Shown here one piece after another: positions 36,763 to 45,374 of a stretch of 64,000 nucleotides of DNA. Each line of letters begins with the position of its first letter. Within the stretch, counting starts at the first letter, position 1. The stretch is from an uncultured Coriobacteriaceae bacterium (lineage in GTDB: Bacteria; Actinomycetota; Coriobacteriia; Coriobacteriales; QAMH01), in the NCBI GenBank assembly GCA_900544245.1, contig UQUH01000001.1:9339-73338 (forward strand), in the 5' to 3' direction. Made by a program: the position numbers and the translations under genes. Below the pieces are notes generated by a model. That model had not been told where the DNA came from. It did no database searches and saw only the letters and a list, made by a program, of their open reading frames with translations.

Positions 36763-37817
36763 AGCTTCTTCTTTCTCGTGATGAGATAGAGGAAGAAGGG
36801 GGCGCCGACGAAAGCCGTGAGGATTCCTATGGGGATTTCCGCCGTCGTGGCAAGTCGGGCGATGTCGTCTACGACGAGGAGGAATCCGGCACCCATGAGC
36901 ATCGAGGCGGGGATGAGCTTGCGGTAATCCGCACCTATCAGCATGCGACACAAGTGCGGAATGACAAGACCGACCCAGCCGATCATGCCCGTCACGCACA
37001 CGCAGGCGGCAGTGACGAACGTCGCCGCGATGATGACGATTATGCGGATGAGCCGGGCGTTGACTCCCATGGTAGACGCCTCGTCGTCACCCATGGTGAG
37101 GATGTTTATGCGCCAGCGCAGGGCAAAGAGCACGATACAACCCACGAGGAGTATGGGAAATATCATCGTGACCTGCGTCATCTTCGCACCAGTCAAGCTG
37201 CCCATGAGCCAGTACGTGATGTCAGCCAGCTCGTCGGTCGGGTCCGCGATGAGCTTCGCGTATGATACGCCCGCCTGGAACAGGGAACTCACCATCACGC
37301 CCGCGAGTACGACCACCATCATGTGGTTTCCCTTTGCCCGCGCGCTTATGAGAAGCACTAGGAGAACCGTGAGCAAGGCGAAGGCGAAGGCTGATACCGA
37401 AACCATGCCCGCGGTGAAGCCAGCGAGGATGGCGACGGCCGCGCCGAACGCGGCTCCCTGGCTCGCGCCCAGGATGTCGGGGGAGACGAGCGGGTTCTGG
37501 AACGTCCCCTGGTATGCCGCACCTGCCACGGATAGGCAGCATCCCACCATGAGGGCGAGAAGGATGCGGGGAAGGCGCACGTTGAAGAAGAGCGTCGCCT
37601 GTTGCTCCGTCCAGCTCGGCTCGACGGGAACCACACAGTTGACGAGCATGGCAATGGCCTCGAGAGGGTCAATGGGGTAACGACCCAGCATGAGGGATAC
37701 GGCGACTGCCACGATGACGGCGACACCGAGACCGACGATGATGGTGTCGGCTCGTCTGCTCGATCGCGACTTGTCCACGGCAGGAACGCGTGCGCTCTCA
37801 GATGTGATGTCCCTCAT
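36759..37817 (-). CDS. FecCD-family ABC permease
   Basis: A 352-residue permease with about ten membrane helices. Family signatures are LPRILLALMVGCCLSVAGAA and GWVGLVIPHLCRMLIG. It is the first gene after the NTPase, with an 86-base AT-rich gap in front that probably holds a promoter. It forms an importer with the ATPase and lipoprotein. Confidence 0.92.
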   Translation of the reverse strand: MRDITSESARVPAVDKSRSSRRADTIIVGLGVAVIVAVAVSLMLGRYPIDPLEAIAMLVNCVVPVEPSWTEQQATLFFNVRLPRILLALMVGCCLSVAGAAYQGTFQNPLVSPDILGASQGAAFGAAVAILAGFTAGMVSVSAFAFALLTVLLVLLISARAKGNHMMVVVLAGVMVSSLFQAGVSYAKLIADPTDELADITYWLMGSLTGAKMTQVTMIFPILLVGCIVLFALRWRINILTMGDDEASTMGVNARLIRIIVIIAATFVTAACVCVTGMIGWVGLVIPHLCRMLIGADYRKLIPASMLMGAGFLLVVDDIARLATTAEIPIGILTAFVGAPFFLYLITRKKKL

Positions 37818-37903
37818 TAACTATCCTTAGAAAACAATAATTACGATGAAGGATTATATATCATAAAGAATAAACTAATCGAAGAACTATTCTTTAGGTG
37901 GTT
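37818..37903 (-). promoter_or_regulatory. AT-rich promoter region of the metal importer
   Basis: TATCCTT (37822-37828) and AAGGATTATATA (37849-37860) stand in opposite orientation. The same TATCCTT and AGGAT-TATA elements occur in the gap at 38537-38560, so a common regulator is likely. Confidence 0.4.
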
Positions 37904-38515
37904 CTATTCCGCCAGGTGACGTTTGACCAATTCCGCGTCTTGCCGGGTGGGCGCAATGCGTAGGACGCCGTTCCAAGTTTCGGCAAAAAGGGATTCGGCA
38001 CGTTCGGCAAAGGTTTCGCGAACTACCACGAGCGCGTCCTTCATACCCGCGCAAGGGCCATTGCGCAGCAACCTCATCGCCTCGATAAGACCCGATTCGT
38101 GATCGAGCTCGAGGCGCCCCAGCTCGTCGATGACCAGGAGCTTGTGTCTCCTGTCGTCTTCCGCTCGTTTCTCGATCGAGGAAAGGTGCTCGTTCACGCG
38201 TGCGATGGCGGCATCGTCTATGTGCCAACCCAAGCCGACCCTGCCGGCCTGGCTCAAGTCGGCATACGTGCCGTTTGCGCGCGCGATATCCGCACGCTGG
38301 GCAAAGGGGACCGTGACGTTGTCGGGCAGGAGAAGGTTGTTTATTCCGAGCTTTTCGTAGCCCTGGTCGTTGGCAGCGTCCGTGTTCGATTCGACCCAGA
38401 TACCCGGGGCGATTACGCCATAGCACGTGACGTCAAGGCGGGTAAGGTCATCAGCGAGGCGCTCGAGCCATCGGCTCTTTCCGATTTGAATGTTGCCGGT
38501 AAGAATGAATAGCAC
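37904..38515 (-). CDS. THEP1-like P-loop NTPase
   Basis: A 203-residue P-loop protein. Walker A is GNIQIGKSRW at residue 7 and Walker B is LLVIDELGRLE near 126. This pairing, with ELG after the Asp, is typical of the NTPase_1/THEP1 family (nucleoside triphosphatases) and is similar to nucleotide-handling helpers such as MobB. It starts the minus-strand cluster, diverging from the DUF364 gene. Its place beside a MoeA-like protein and a metal importer suggests a role in cofactor or metal handling. Confidence 0.78.
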   Translation of the reverse strand: MLFILTGNIQIGKSRWLERLADDLTRLDVTCYGVIAPGIWVESNTDAANDQGYEKLGINNLLLPDNVTVPFAQRADIARANGTYADLSQAGRVGLGWHIDDAAIARVNEHLSSIEKRAEDDRRHKLLVIDELGRLELDHESGLIEAMRLLRNGPCAGMKDALVVVRETFAERAESLFAETWNGVLRIAPTRQDAELVKRHLAE

Positions 38516-38536
38516 TGAGGGCCTCTATTGTCGAAA

Positions 38537-38560
38537 TATTATCCTTTATAGGATATTATA
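38537..38560. promoter_or_regulatory. Palindromic operator between NTPase and DUF364 genes
   Basis: TATTATCC and GGATATTAT face each other across TTTATA, a near-perfect palindrome in a divergent, very AT-rich gap. TATAGT at 38571-38576 may be the -10 for the DUF364 gene. Confidence 0.5.
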
Positions 38561-38623
38561 GTTTTAATAATATAGTCTAGGCAAGAAAGCCAGAAGACAA
38601 TCACGTGCATGGAGGTGCCCGTT

Positions 38624-39397
38624 ATGCCTTGGACTCTGTACGACGAATTGATCGCAGGAGTACCTGGAGATGTGCTCGTCACCGATTACTGCTTGGGGGC
38701 AAAATGGAGCTACGTGGAGGCGGAGAGCGGCTTGGGCGTTTCGTTCACGTGCGCGGGCGGCGCGAAAAAGCCGACCGACGATCGCGACTTTCGCGGTCTG
38801 CCGCTCAAGGAGCTTGCCGCCTCCTCGAAATCCTGGCATTTCGAGGAGGCGACGCTCGGAATCGCGGCGTTGAATGCGTGGTACGCACGAAGGACCCTGA
38901 TTGACGAGTTCGAAGCCGTCTACGACGATCCTGTCGAGTTGCCGGACGGGTCGCTTCGCAAGCGTGACGCCTTCGAGATGATGCGCCCCCGTATCGAGAT
39001 GCACGACAACGCGAAGGTTGTCGTGGTGGGTCATTTTCCCCATGTTGACAGGATAGCCGAGTACGCCGACCTGACGGTCCTCGAGCGAAGCTGCCGTGAT
39101 GGACTCGATACGCCCGACCCGGCCTGCGAATATGTCATGCCAAAGGCGGATTTCGCCTTCATCACGGGTGTGACGTTGGAGAACAAGACGGCACCGCGCC
39201 TGCTCGAACTCGCAAGGAAGGCCTTCGTGACGATGGTCGGTCCTTCGGTCGTCATGGCGCAGCCGCTATTCGACGCAGGCGTGGATATGGCAGCCGGGAG
39301 TATCGTCATGGATCCCGATCTTGTCAGGCATGCCGTGAAATCGGGCGGTGGTATGCCGTTTGGAAGTGCCTTGCAAATGGTGGCGGTCACGAAGTAG
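38624..39397 (+). CDS. DUF4213/DUF364 putative heavy-metal-chelation protein
   Basis: A 257-residue protein. Residues 1-80 match DUF4213 and 100-255 match DUF364, a domain described as a putative heavy-metal chelator. Visible pieces are NAKVVVVGHFPHVDRI and the GPSVVMAQPLFDAGVDMAAGS stretch. GGAGGT lies before the ATG at 38624, so the earlier ATG at 38609 is less likely. It diverges from the NTPase-importer cluster across a shared operator. The family is often found beside FecBCD-type transporters, which fits a role in loading or unloading an imported metal. Confidence 0.82.
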   Translation: MPWTLYDELIAGVPGDVLVTDYCLGAKWSYVEAESGLGVSFTCAGGAKKPTDDRDFRGLPLKELAASSKSWHFEEATLGIAALNAWYARRTLIDEFEAVYDDPVELPDGSLRKRDAFEMMRPRIEMHDNAKVVVVGHFPHVDRIAEYADLTVLERSCRDGLDTPDPACEYVMPKADFAFITGVTLENKTAPRLLELARKAFVTMVGPSVVMAQPLFDAGVDMAAGSIVMDPDLVRHAVKSGGGMPFGSALQMVAVTK

Positions 39398-39441
39398 GTG
39401 CGCGTTTCCTCGTCTACGATGATTTGCGGATGATTTGGCCC

Positions 39442-39472
39442 TTGACTTGGAGTTGACTCGAGGTGCTATAAG
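39442..39472 (+). promoter_or_regulatory. MerR-type promoter for flavodoxin gene
   Basis: TTGACT (39442-39447) and TATAAG (39467-39472) are 19 bases apart, the stretched spacing recognised by MerR-family activators. The spacer contains the palindrome CTTGGAGT-TG-ACTCGAGG. No MerR gene is present in the window. Confidence 0.7.
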
Positions 39473-39525
39473 GTTTCCGCTTGACGGTGGAGCGCATGCT
39501 CTTCTCCCGATGAAAGGAAACGACA

Positions 39526-39990
39526 ATGGAAAGCATCCTCGTGGCATATTTCAGCGCGACGGGCACGACCAAGCGGGCTGCTCTGGCGCTGGCTGATTAC
39601 CTAGGCGCGGACACCTTCGAGATCGTTCCGGAGGTTCCCTACTCCTCGGCGGACTTGAACTGGAATGACCGGCAGAGCCGGTCAAGCAAGGAGATGGATG
39701 ACGAGGACTCACGCCCCAGCATCATTGGGCAAGTCGATGACATGGGCGCATACGAAACCATTTACGTGGGGTTTCCCATCTGGTGGTACGTGGAGCCGCG
39801 CATCATCGACACGTTCCTGGAATCCTATGACATGACGGGCAAGACCGTCATTCCCTTCGCCACGTCTGGAGGTAGCGGCCTGGGAAAGACCGCCCAGCAC
39901 ATGCAGGGAGTCTGCCCGCAGGCAATCGTCGAGCAAGGCTTCATGCTCAACGATTATTCAGCAGACAGGCTCGCGTCGTTGCTTGGATAG
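39526..39990 (+). CDS. Flavodoxin
   Basis: A 154-residue flavodoxin-fold protein that binds FMN. The phosphate loop is SATGTTKRAA near residue 10, and the isoalloxazine loops are at VGFPIWWYV and FATSGGSGLG. Length and motifs match the flavodoxin_4-type electron carriers of anaerobes. AAAGGAAACGAC precedes the ATG. It sits behind a MerR-type promoter, so it is probably induced by a stress such as electrophiles. Its last codons lie in the 46-bp direct repeat. Confidence 0.88.
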   Translation: MESILVAYFSATGTTKRAALALADYLGADTFEIVPEVPYSSADLNWNDRQSRSSKEMDDEDSRPSIIGQVDDMGAYETIYVGFPIWWYVEPRIIDTFLESYDMTGKTVIPFATSGGSGLGKTAQHMQGVCPQAIVEQGFMLNDYSADRLASLLG

Positions 39991-40014
39991 AGACGCCAGA
40001 CGACTGCCACGTAC
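39969..40014 (+). repeat. Right copy of the 46-bp direct repeat
   Basis: Matches 33331-33376 at 40 of 46 positions in the same orientation. It spans the flavodoxin stop codon and continues 24 bases past it. Confidence 0.65.
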
Positions 40015-40041
40015 AAGGCGAGGGCGCGAGCGTTTCTCCAA

Positions 40042-41277
40042 TCACACGAAGGCGGAAGCTTCGGCAGCGCGATTTCCGCCGGCTTCCGATGTCTGCAGGC
40101 GCTTGCGTCCGGCGACGAGCGAAACGCATAGCAACGCCAAAGCGAAGAGCAGCAGCACGCCAACGTGACCGAGGACGAGCTCCAGGGTGGCGGAGTCCAT
40201 GATGGCCGGGGCGTGTGCGGCGGCCGAACATGCCGACGAGTACCAGTATCCCGGCAGCAGATGCGCCAGCGTCACGATTTCGGGTGTCATGAGGTCAAGG
40301 GAGATCCACGCACCCCCGAAGAACGAGATCACCATGCCGACGATGTTGCCCGTCGCGTTGCAGACGATGCCGTTCGCGCCTACTTGTCCAAGCAGGAAGC
40401 CAAGCGCAAGGGGCACCGTGCAATAGGCGAGCATGCTCAGGGCACACAGCGCGAGGCCGCCGGGTTCAATCTGGCCAGCCGCGTCGGGAAACGCGACGAG
40501 GCCCAGGCAGAACGTCCATGCCCATGCAAGCAAGGTGACGGCCATGCAGGCCGCGCCCAATTGCAGGTTGTAGGAGGCGAAGCTCAGCGGGGACGAGAGG
40601 TTGCGACGGCGCACATCGACGCGACCGAGCGTGGTCACGAGAAGTCCCACGCACACGGTGATGCCGGCAAAGAGCGTGTAGGTACTCCACTGCAGGTAGA
40701 AGACGAAGCGGTCAGATTTCGAAATGGCGGTCGACTGTTCGATTACCGCAACCTGGGCTCGTTCGGACGAGTAGTTCGCAGCACGATCGATGATGTCTGC
40801 CATGGGCGTTTCGGGGCTGGCCATGGCAAGCGAGCGCACCATACCCAGAAACCCATTGACACTTTGGTCGACGAGCTCGCCTTCCATGGAATAGTAGCTG
40901 AACACCGTCTCCATGGAAGGTGCGTCCTCGTCGGCATGCGCTGCCTCGACGAAGTCCGTCTCGTATCCTTCGGGAATGATGAGTAGATAGTCGGTGGCAC
41001 CCTTGGCCACGGCATCTTGGATGGCCAATGGCGTGTCTTCAACGACGACCTGCGTTCCGTGTTGCGCGAGCTGACTTGCGATGGCATCGGACAACTCGCT
41101 GTCATCGCGGTCAATGACGGAGAAGTTGCAACTATATCGTTCCAAACCGTTCTCGTTCATGTCGAAATCGAACGATGCCGCCATGAAGATGCCCATGAAG
41201 CTGAGCCCGACAATGTAGATGACGGGAAAGATGATGTTGCCGCGTATGATGCGCATGGCGCACTTAAAGACTTGCAT
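40042..41277 (-). CDS. ABC-2 exporter permease, subunit 2
   Basis: A 411-residue ABC-2 type permease: one N-terminal helix (about 17-37), a large extracellular domain of about 180 residues, then five or six helices (about 220-395). This layout matches the ABC2_membrane_3 family of drug, peptide or polysaccharide exporters. It overlaps the first permease by 14 bases. The tail KRLQTSEAGG is short and basic. Confidence 0.83.
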   Translation of the reverse strand: MQVFKCAMRIIRGNIIFPVIYIVGLSFMGIFMAASFDFDMNENGLERYSCNFSVIDRDDSELSDAIASQLAQHGTQVVVEDTPLAIQDAVAKGATDYLLIIPEGYETDFVEAAHADEDAPSMETVFSYYSMEGELVDQSVNGFLGMVRSLAMASPETPMADIIDRAANYSSERAQVAVIEQSTAISKSDRFVFYLQWSTYTLFAGITVCVGLLVTTLGRVDVRRRNLSSPLSFASYNLQLGAACMAVTLLAWAWTFCLGLVAFPDAAGQIEPGGLALCALSMLAYCTVPLALGFLLGQVGANGIVCNATGNIVGMVISFFGGAWISLDLMTPEIVTLAHLLPGYWYSSACSAAAHAPAIMDSATLELVLGHVGVLLLFALALLCVSLVAGRKRLQTSEAGGNRAAEASAFV

Positions 41278-42469
41278 AGCGCTGCCTCCTCAAAGATTGC
41301 GCCGACAGCGCGAACAAGACGAGTGCCATGACGAGCAGGATAGCCAGGTGACCTGCCATGGGTGCGAGCGAGTCGTAGTACATGATGCTATAGAACGCAT
41401 GAGATATCTGGACGGCGGGGTTGATGTAGTCGAGTACGGGGAAGTTGGCCGAGACCATGTCGGCGAGCTCCATCGTGGGTTCGCCGTAGAGACCGGCGAA
41501 GAGCGATGCGAAGCAGACGATGCCGGTGAGGATGCCACTCTTGCCGCTTTCGGGAACCTTGGGGATGGCGGAGATAGCGCACCCCAACGCCGTGGCCGTG
41601 AGCGCCGCAATCGCCGTCGTGATCAGGCAGGCGCCATCGCGCCCCCCAAAGTCGATTCCAGCGACGTATCGCATGTAGAGATACGTGACGCACAGGCAGG
41701 CAAAGGTGATGGTCCAGCTCGCGGCCACGGTTGCGGCCACGGTGCGCCCGTGACTGGTCGCGCCGAGCGCCCTGCGCGCGCCAAGGGGTGAGGTATTGGG
41801 CTTGAGGCGCTGAAACGCGATCATTCCAAGGGTGCCGCCGAAGAGCGCGGCCATGCCGAGCAATGCGAAGTAGAAACGCACGGATTCTTTCGGCTGGTTT
41901 GCCGTGACCGTCGTCCGGACCGTCGCCTCGATGGGCTCGGTCATGGATGCGAGGGTTTCCGCCATATCCGGCTGGGCAACCAGACCGGGATTGTCATTCA
42001 TCAGGTCGCGAATCATCGCGGCATTGGCGACATAGTTGTCCATTGCCATGACGAGGATGGAGGTCTTCAACCACTCCATGCCGGTCAAGTCGCTGACGCT
42101 CGTCACGTGGACGTCAGGGGTACCTTCCAAGAGCTGCACGTAGCCGACGTAAGGGTTCTCTTCTGCCATGTTCCGTTCGACGAGGTCTACGGCCTCCTCG
42201 GCATTCGGGACATAGGTGATGGCAAAAAGCGACTCTCCGTTCCCGTCATCGCTCAGGGCGTCGAGAAAAGCCTGGAACGACTGCCCCTCGACGTCATCGG
42301 CGGGATCGACTGCGACGAGGGGTATGGGGTCGATTTCGGATTGGTCGTCGAGTGGCCCGAACATCATCATGAAGACGGTCGACAGGATGAGGGGGAACGC
42401 CAGGGCCCAAACGAGCACGCCGGGCATGCGAACCAGCTCGAGGATCGTGTATTTGAACGTGTTCCACAT
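41264..42469 (-). CDS. ABC-2 exporter permease, subunit 1
   Basis: A 401-residue permease with the same layout as its neighbour: an N-terminal helix (about 17-37), an external domain (about 45-200), then six helices. The two are diverged copies of one fold and would form a heterodimer. It lies 15 bases after the ATPase gene. The substrate is unknown. Confidence 0.83.
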   Translation of the reverse strand: MWNTFKYTILELVRMPGVLVWALAFPLILSTVFMMMFGPLDDQSEIDPIPLVAVDPADDVEGQSFQAFLDALSDDGNGESLFAITYVPNAEEAVDLVERNMAEENPYVGYVQLLEGTPDVHVTSVSDLTGMEWLKTSILVMAMDNYVANAAMIRDLMNDNPGLVAQPDMAETLASMTEPIEATVRTTVTANQPKESVRFYFALLGMAALFGGTLGMIAFQRLKPNTSPLGARRALGATSHGRTVAATVAASWTITFACLCVTYLYMRYVAGIDFGGRDGACLITTAIAALTATALGCAISAIPKVPESGKSGILTGIVCFASLFAGLYGEPTMELADMVSANFPVLDYINPAVQISHAFYSIMYYDSLAPMAGHLAILLVMALVLFALSAQSLRRQRYASL

Positions 42470-42484
42470 GGGGCATCACCTGCG

Positions 42485-43420
42485 CTAGTCGCGAAGTTCG
42501 CGGCCGGTGATTTCCAGGAACACGTCGTTGAGCGTCGGCGGTTCGGCCCAGATGCGCCCGGCACGCACATGGGCTTTCGCAAGCTCGTCAAGCACGTCCG
42601 CGACGTTATGCTCGCCGTTCTCGCAGGTGATGGAGAGCTGACCGGCATCGTATTGAGCGCCCAGCACATGGGGGAGGGACTGGATGCGCAGGAGCGCGCC
42701 TTCGGGCACCTCTGCTTCGATGACGATCTTCTCGCCCGCGGCGACAATTTGCTTGAGCTCCTCGTTGGTGCCGCACGCGAGCGTGCGGCCCTTGTCCATG
42801 ATCATGATGCGCGTGCAGATTTCCTCGACTTCCTCCATGTAATGGCTCGTGTAGACGATGGTCGAGCCATTGGCGTTCATCTGCTTGATGCCATCGAGGA
42901 TCGATGCACGGCTCTGCGGGTCGACCGCGACCGTGGGTTCGTCGAAGAAGATGAGCTCGGGCTTGTGGGCGATGCCGCAGGCGATGTTCAGGCGCCTGAG
43001 CAGGCCACCGGAGAGCTTCTTGGGGCGGGATTTCTCGTAGTCCTCGAGACCGACGAATTCGATGGCCTCGTGCACGAGCTTCCTACGTGTCGTGCTGTCG
43101 CTCACGTATAGCCCGCAGAAGTAGTCGATGTTCTCGCGCACGCTGAGTTCCTCGAATACGGCGACGTTTTGCGGAACGATGCCGATTTTTCGCTTCAGGT
43201 CGTAGCTCGACTGTGTCATGGGTTGTCCGAACAGGCGAATCTCTCCGCGATCGTAGGTAAGCAGCTGGAGTATGCAGTTGATGGCGGTGGTCTTGCCGCT
43301 GCCGTTTGGCCCGAGTAATCCGAATATCTCGCCACGCTCGATTTCCATGGTGAAGTGGTCGAGGGCGATCATGTTGCCATAGCGCTTGACCAAATCGACT
43401 ACCGAAACGATGTCTTGCAT
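42485..43420 (-). CDS. ABC-2 exporter ATPase
   Basis: A 311-residue ATPase with Walker A GPNGSGKTT, signature LSGGLLRRL and Walker B IFFDEPTVAVD. A C-terminal domain of about 90 residues follows, as in DrrA/CcmA-type exporters. GGAGGGAAGAAC sits before the ATG at 43420 and rules out the longer upstream frame. It drives the two ABC-2 permeases that follow. Confidence 0.92.
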   Translation of the reverse strand: MQDIVSVVDLVKRYGNMIALDHFTMEIERGEIFGLLGPNGSGKTTAINCILQLLTYDRGEIRLFGQPMTQSSYDLKRKIGIVPQNVAVFEELSVRENIDYFCGLYVSDSTTRRKLVHEAIEFVGLEDYEKSRPKKLSGGLLRRLNIACGIAHKPELIFFDEPTVAVDPQSRASILDGIKQMNANGSTIVYTSHYMEEVEEICTRIMIMDKGRTLACGTNEELKQIVAAGEKIVIEAEVPEGALLRIQSLPHVLGAQYDAGQLSITCENGEHNVADVLDELAKAHVRAGRIWAEPPTLNDVFLEITGRELRD

Positions 43421-43493
43421 GTTCTTCCCTCCGCACGCCTGCCGGCACTGTCGAGTGGCTCCATTTAAGCCCGTATGGGGCTTCAATGTAAAC

Positions 43494-43529
43494 ATGACAT
43501 TTGTCATCGATGAGGAAAATGACCGGTCA
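43494..43529. promoter_or_regulatory. Two palindromes upstream of the ABC-2 exporter, TetR-type
   Basis: ATGACATTTGTCAT (43494-43507) is a perfect palindrome and TGACCGGTCA (43520-43529) is another, 12 bases further. The first resembles operators of TetR-family repressors of drug exporters. No TetR gene is in the window. Confidence 0.55.
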
Positions 43530-43585
43530 GATGCCGTTTGCCATCGAACATGCGGATAATCACTGGCGCGTGGCCATTTGATATA

Positions 43586-43619
43586 GAGCCCCGCCATCAT
43601 CCCGGTGATGGCGGGGCTC
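43586..43619. terminator. Strong hairpin after the GPH transporter gene
   Basis: GAGCCCCGCCATCA pairs perfectly with TGATGGCGGGGCTC around a six-base loop. There is no clean T-run on either strand, but it is well placed to end the minus-strand transporter transcript. Confidence 0.65.
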
Positions 43620-43649
43620 CTGATTCTGCAAAGACGAAATTACAAGAGG

Positions 43650-45026
43650 CTAGTCTGCACGGCTCTTCGCGACTAGGTCGCCGCTTCCCCTGTTTTCTAT
43701 TTCCTCGCTCATGACCGGTATGTCGCTATCTTTTATTTTAAACATAAAGATAAGCGGGATGAGTGATATGAGAAGCAAAACGATGGGAAGAAGGAAGTAC
43801 ATTTGAAATATACCGGCTTGTGCTGCCACATTAAAAGTCGTGGCGGCTGCATCATATCCGACAAACGCAAGGAACGCTGGGAGAATAATTGCGCGAAGCG
43901 TAACACCCACTTTAACGGCCACGGGCATAAGGGACATAGTCACGCCGGTTGTGTTTTCCCCGGTTTTCCAGTAGCTCCAAGTCGCGCACATTGAGTAGAG
44001 GTTGACAGTCAGCCCATAGGCAAAGCCGAAGAAGATTTGCGAAGCAAACAGCAAAATGTTGAGCACGAGGTAGTCTGGCTGGATAAAGAAAGCGATTGCC
44101 CACAGGATGAGCCAGCCGGCAACGCCAACAATTGTTGCGGTCTTGGTTCCGATTGCCTTTGCCACGCGCGCGGCAACGAAAGAACCGATGAAGCAGCCGA
44201 TATAGTAAACCATCAGGATGGTTCCGCTCGCCGCCGGATCGCCCAGGACAACTTTTGCATAGTACGCGGTGCCGGCTGCTACGGTGTAGTAGGCAATAAG
44301 ACGAAGTAAATCATGTAGCACGACGCCAATTAGATGCGGATTTGTAATGACGTTTTTGCCCATTGCCTTAAAGGAAACCGTCTTCCCCGCATCTGACTTT
44401 GTTTCGGTGTCGTACCCCTTCGTAACTATGTATTGGATGCTCATGCAAGCGATGTAAATGAGCGAGAAGATCGCAGCACAAATGGTGTATGCCCCGACAC
44501 CGCTCACAAGAGTGGCAAGAGCGGCGGTAAGCCAGGGAACGAGCTGGGATGCACATACACGACCGAGAGCCGCACCGGCGCCCAAGCGCCCCGAGAGGAA
44601 CGCTCGTTCGCTCGGCTCGTCTGTGAGTACATTGGTGAGGCTGCGGACGGCCGTATAGCTGATGTTCCAGAAGAAATGACTAATAATGTAGCCAACGGCG
44701 ATGATGATTCCTGCTGTTATGTCACCACCGATTTTCGTGAAGCAGAGGATAAAGAACACCATGGCACAAAGCGGGGCGTAGAGCAGCCATGGACGGTATT
44801 TGCCATTCTTAAAGTGAAACTTGTTGATGAAAACGCCGGCAATCGCGGCCGAAATAATATCGACTGCCGAAGCACCACCAGCAATAATACCCGAAATTGC
44901 AAGTGGCAATTGCGCCACATCAGTCAGAAAGAATATGAAGAAAGCCGTCTCGAGCGTCGCGGTAATCGAGAAGCCCACTTCCGATATGCCCCAAACCGTT
45001 TTGATCTTTGAATTGATCCCCTTCAT
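43650..45026 (-). CDS. GPH/MFS_2-family sugar-cation symporter
   Basis: A 458-residue protein with twelve membrane helices in the glycoside-pentoside-hexuronide:cation symporter pattern (starts with GISEVGFSITATLETAFFIFFL; KYRPWLLYAPL after helix 3). These carriers import sugars, glycosides, uronides and some sulfonated sugars. GGAGGG sits before the ATG. The gene is AT-richer than the housekeeping block. It diverges from the PucR-type regulator, and the shared gap has two TTGTGC-type operators, so it is probably the uptake part of the adjacent pathway. Confidence 0.85.
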   Translation of the reverse strand: MKGINSKIKTVWGISEVGFSITATLETAFFIFFLTDVAQLPLAISGIIAGGASAVDIISAAIAGVFINKFHFKNGKYRPWLLYAPLCAMVFFILCFTKIGGDITAGIIIAVGYIISHFFWNISYTAVRSLTNVLTDEPSERAFLSGRLGAGAALGRVCASQLVPWLTAALATLVSGVGAYTICAAIFSLIYIACMSIQYIVTKGYDTETKSDAGKTVSFKAMGKNVITNPHLIGVVLHDLLRLIAYYTVAAGTAYYAKVVLGDPAASGTILMVYYIGCFIGSFVAARVAKAIGTKTATIVGVAGWLILWAIAFFIQPDYLVLNILLFASQIFFGFAYGLTVNLYSMCATWSYWKTGENTTGVTMSLMPVAVKVGVTLRAIILPAFLAFVGYDAAATTFNVAAQAGIFQMYFLLPIVLLLISLIPLIFMFKIKDSDIPVMSEEIENRGSGDLVAKSRAD

Positions 45027-45194
45027 GCACCCTCCTTTTATTTAGAAGCTTCTTCGGGCGTGTGGCGTTATCTGCCTTTCTCTTTTGCCAGATGTTCATA
45101 CGCCCTTTCTGCGCGGGATTACGCGCTACACGAGTTTATGTACCGGGTCAGATGAAAGCATTGGGCTTGATGTTGCATATAAACTGCGATTACT

Positions 45195-45284
45195 TTGTGC
45201 CATCCGCATAGAGTGTTTTGCTCGGCATCTTAGTATTGGCGAAACCGCGCAATGAGTATTCGATGTTTTGTGCGAATTGCACAA
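45195..45284. promoter_or_regulatory. Two TTGTGC-N5-GCA operators in the divergent gap
   Basis: TTGTGC-CATCC-GCATAG (45195-45211) and TTGTGC-GAATT-GCACAA (45268-45284) lie 73 bases apart, about seven helical turns. The full gap between the transporter and regulator genes is 348 bases and has no other gene. TATAGC near 45311 may be the regulator's -10. Confidence 0.7.
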
Positions 45285-45374
45285 TTTACTATGGGTGCAT
45301 GTAGCTTGGTGCCTATAGCGTGCGTGAAGTTGAGGGGCTAGAATCAACGGACACGGGAACGAATCGCTCGGGGG

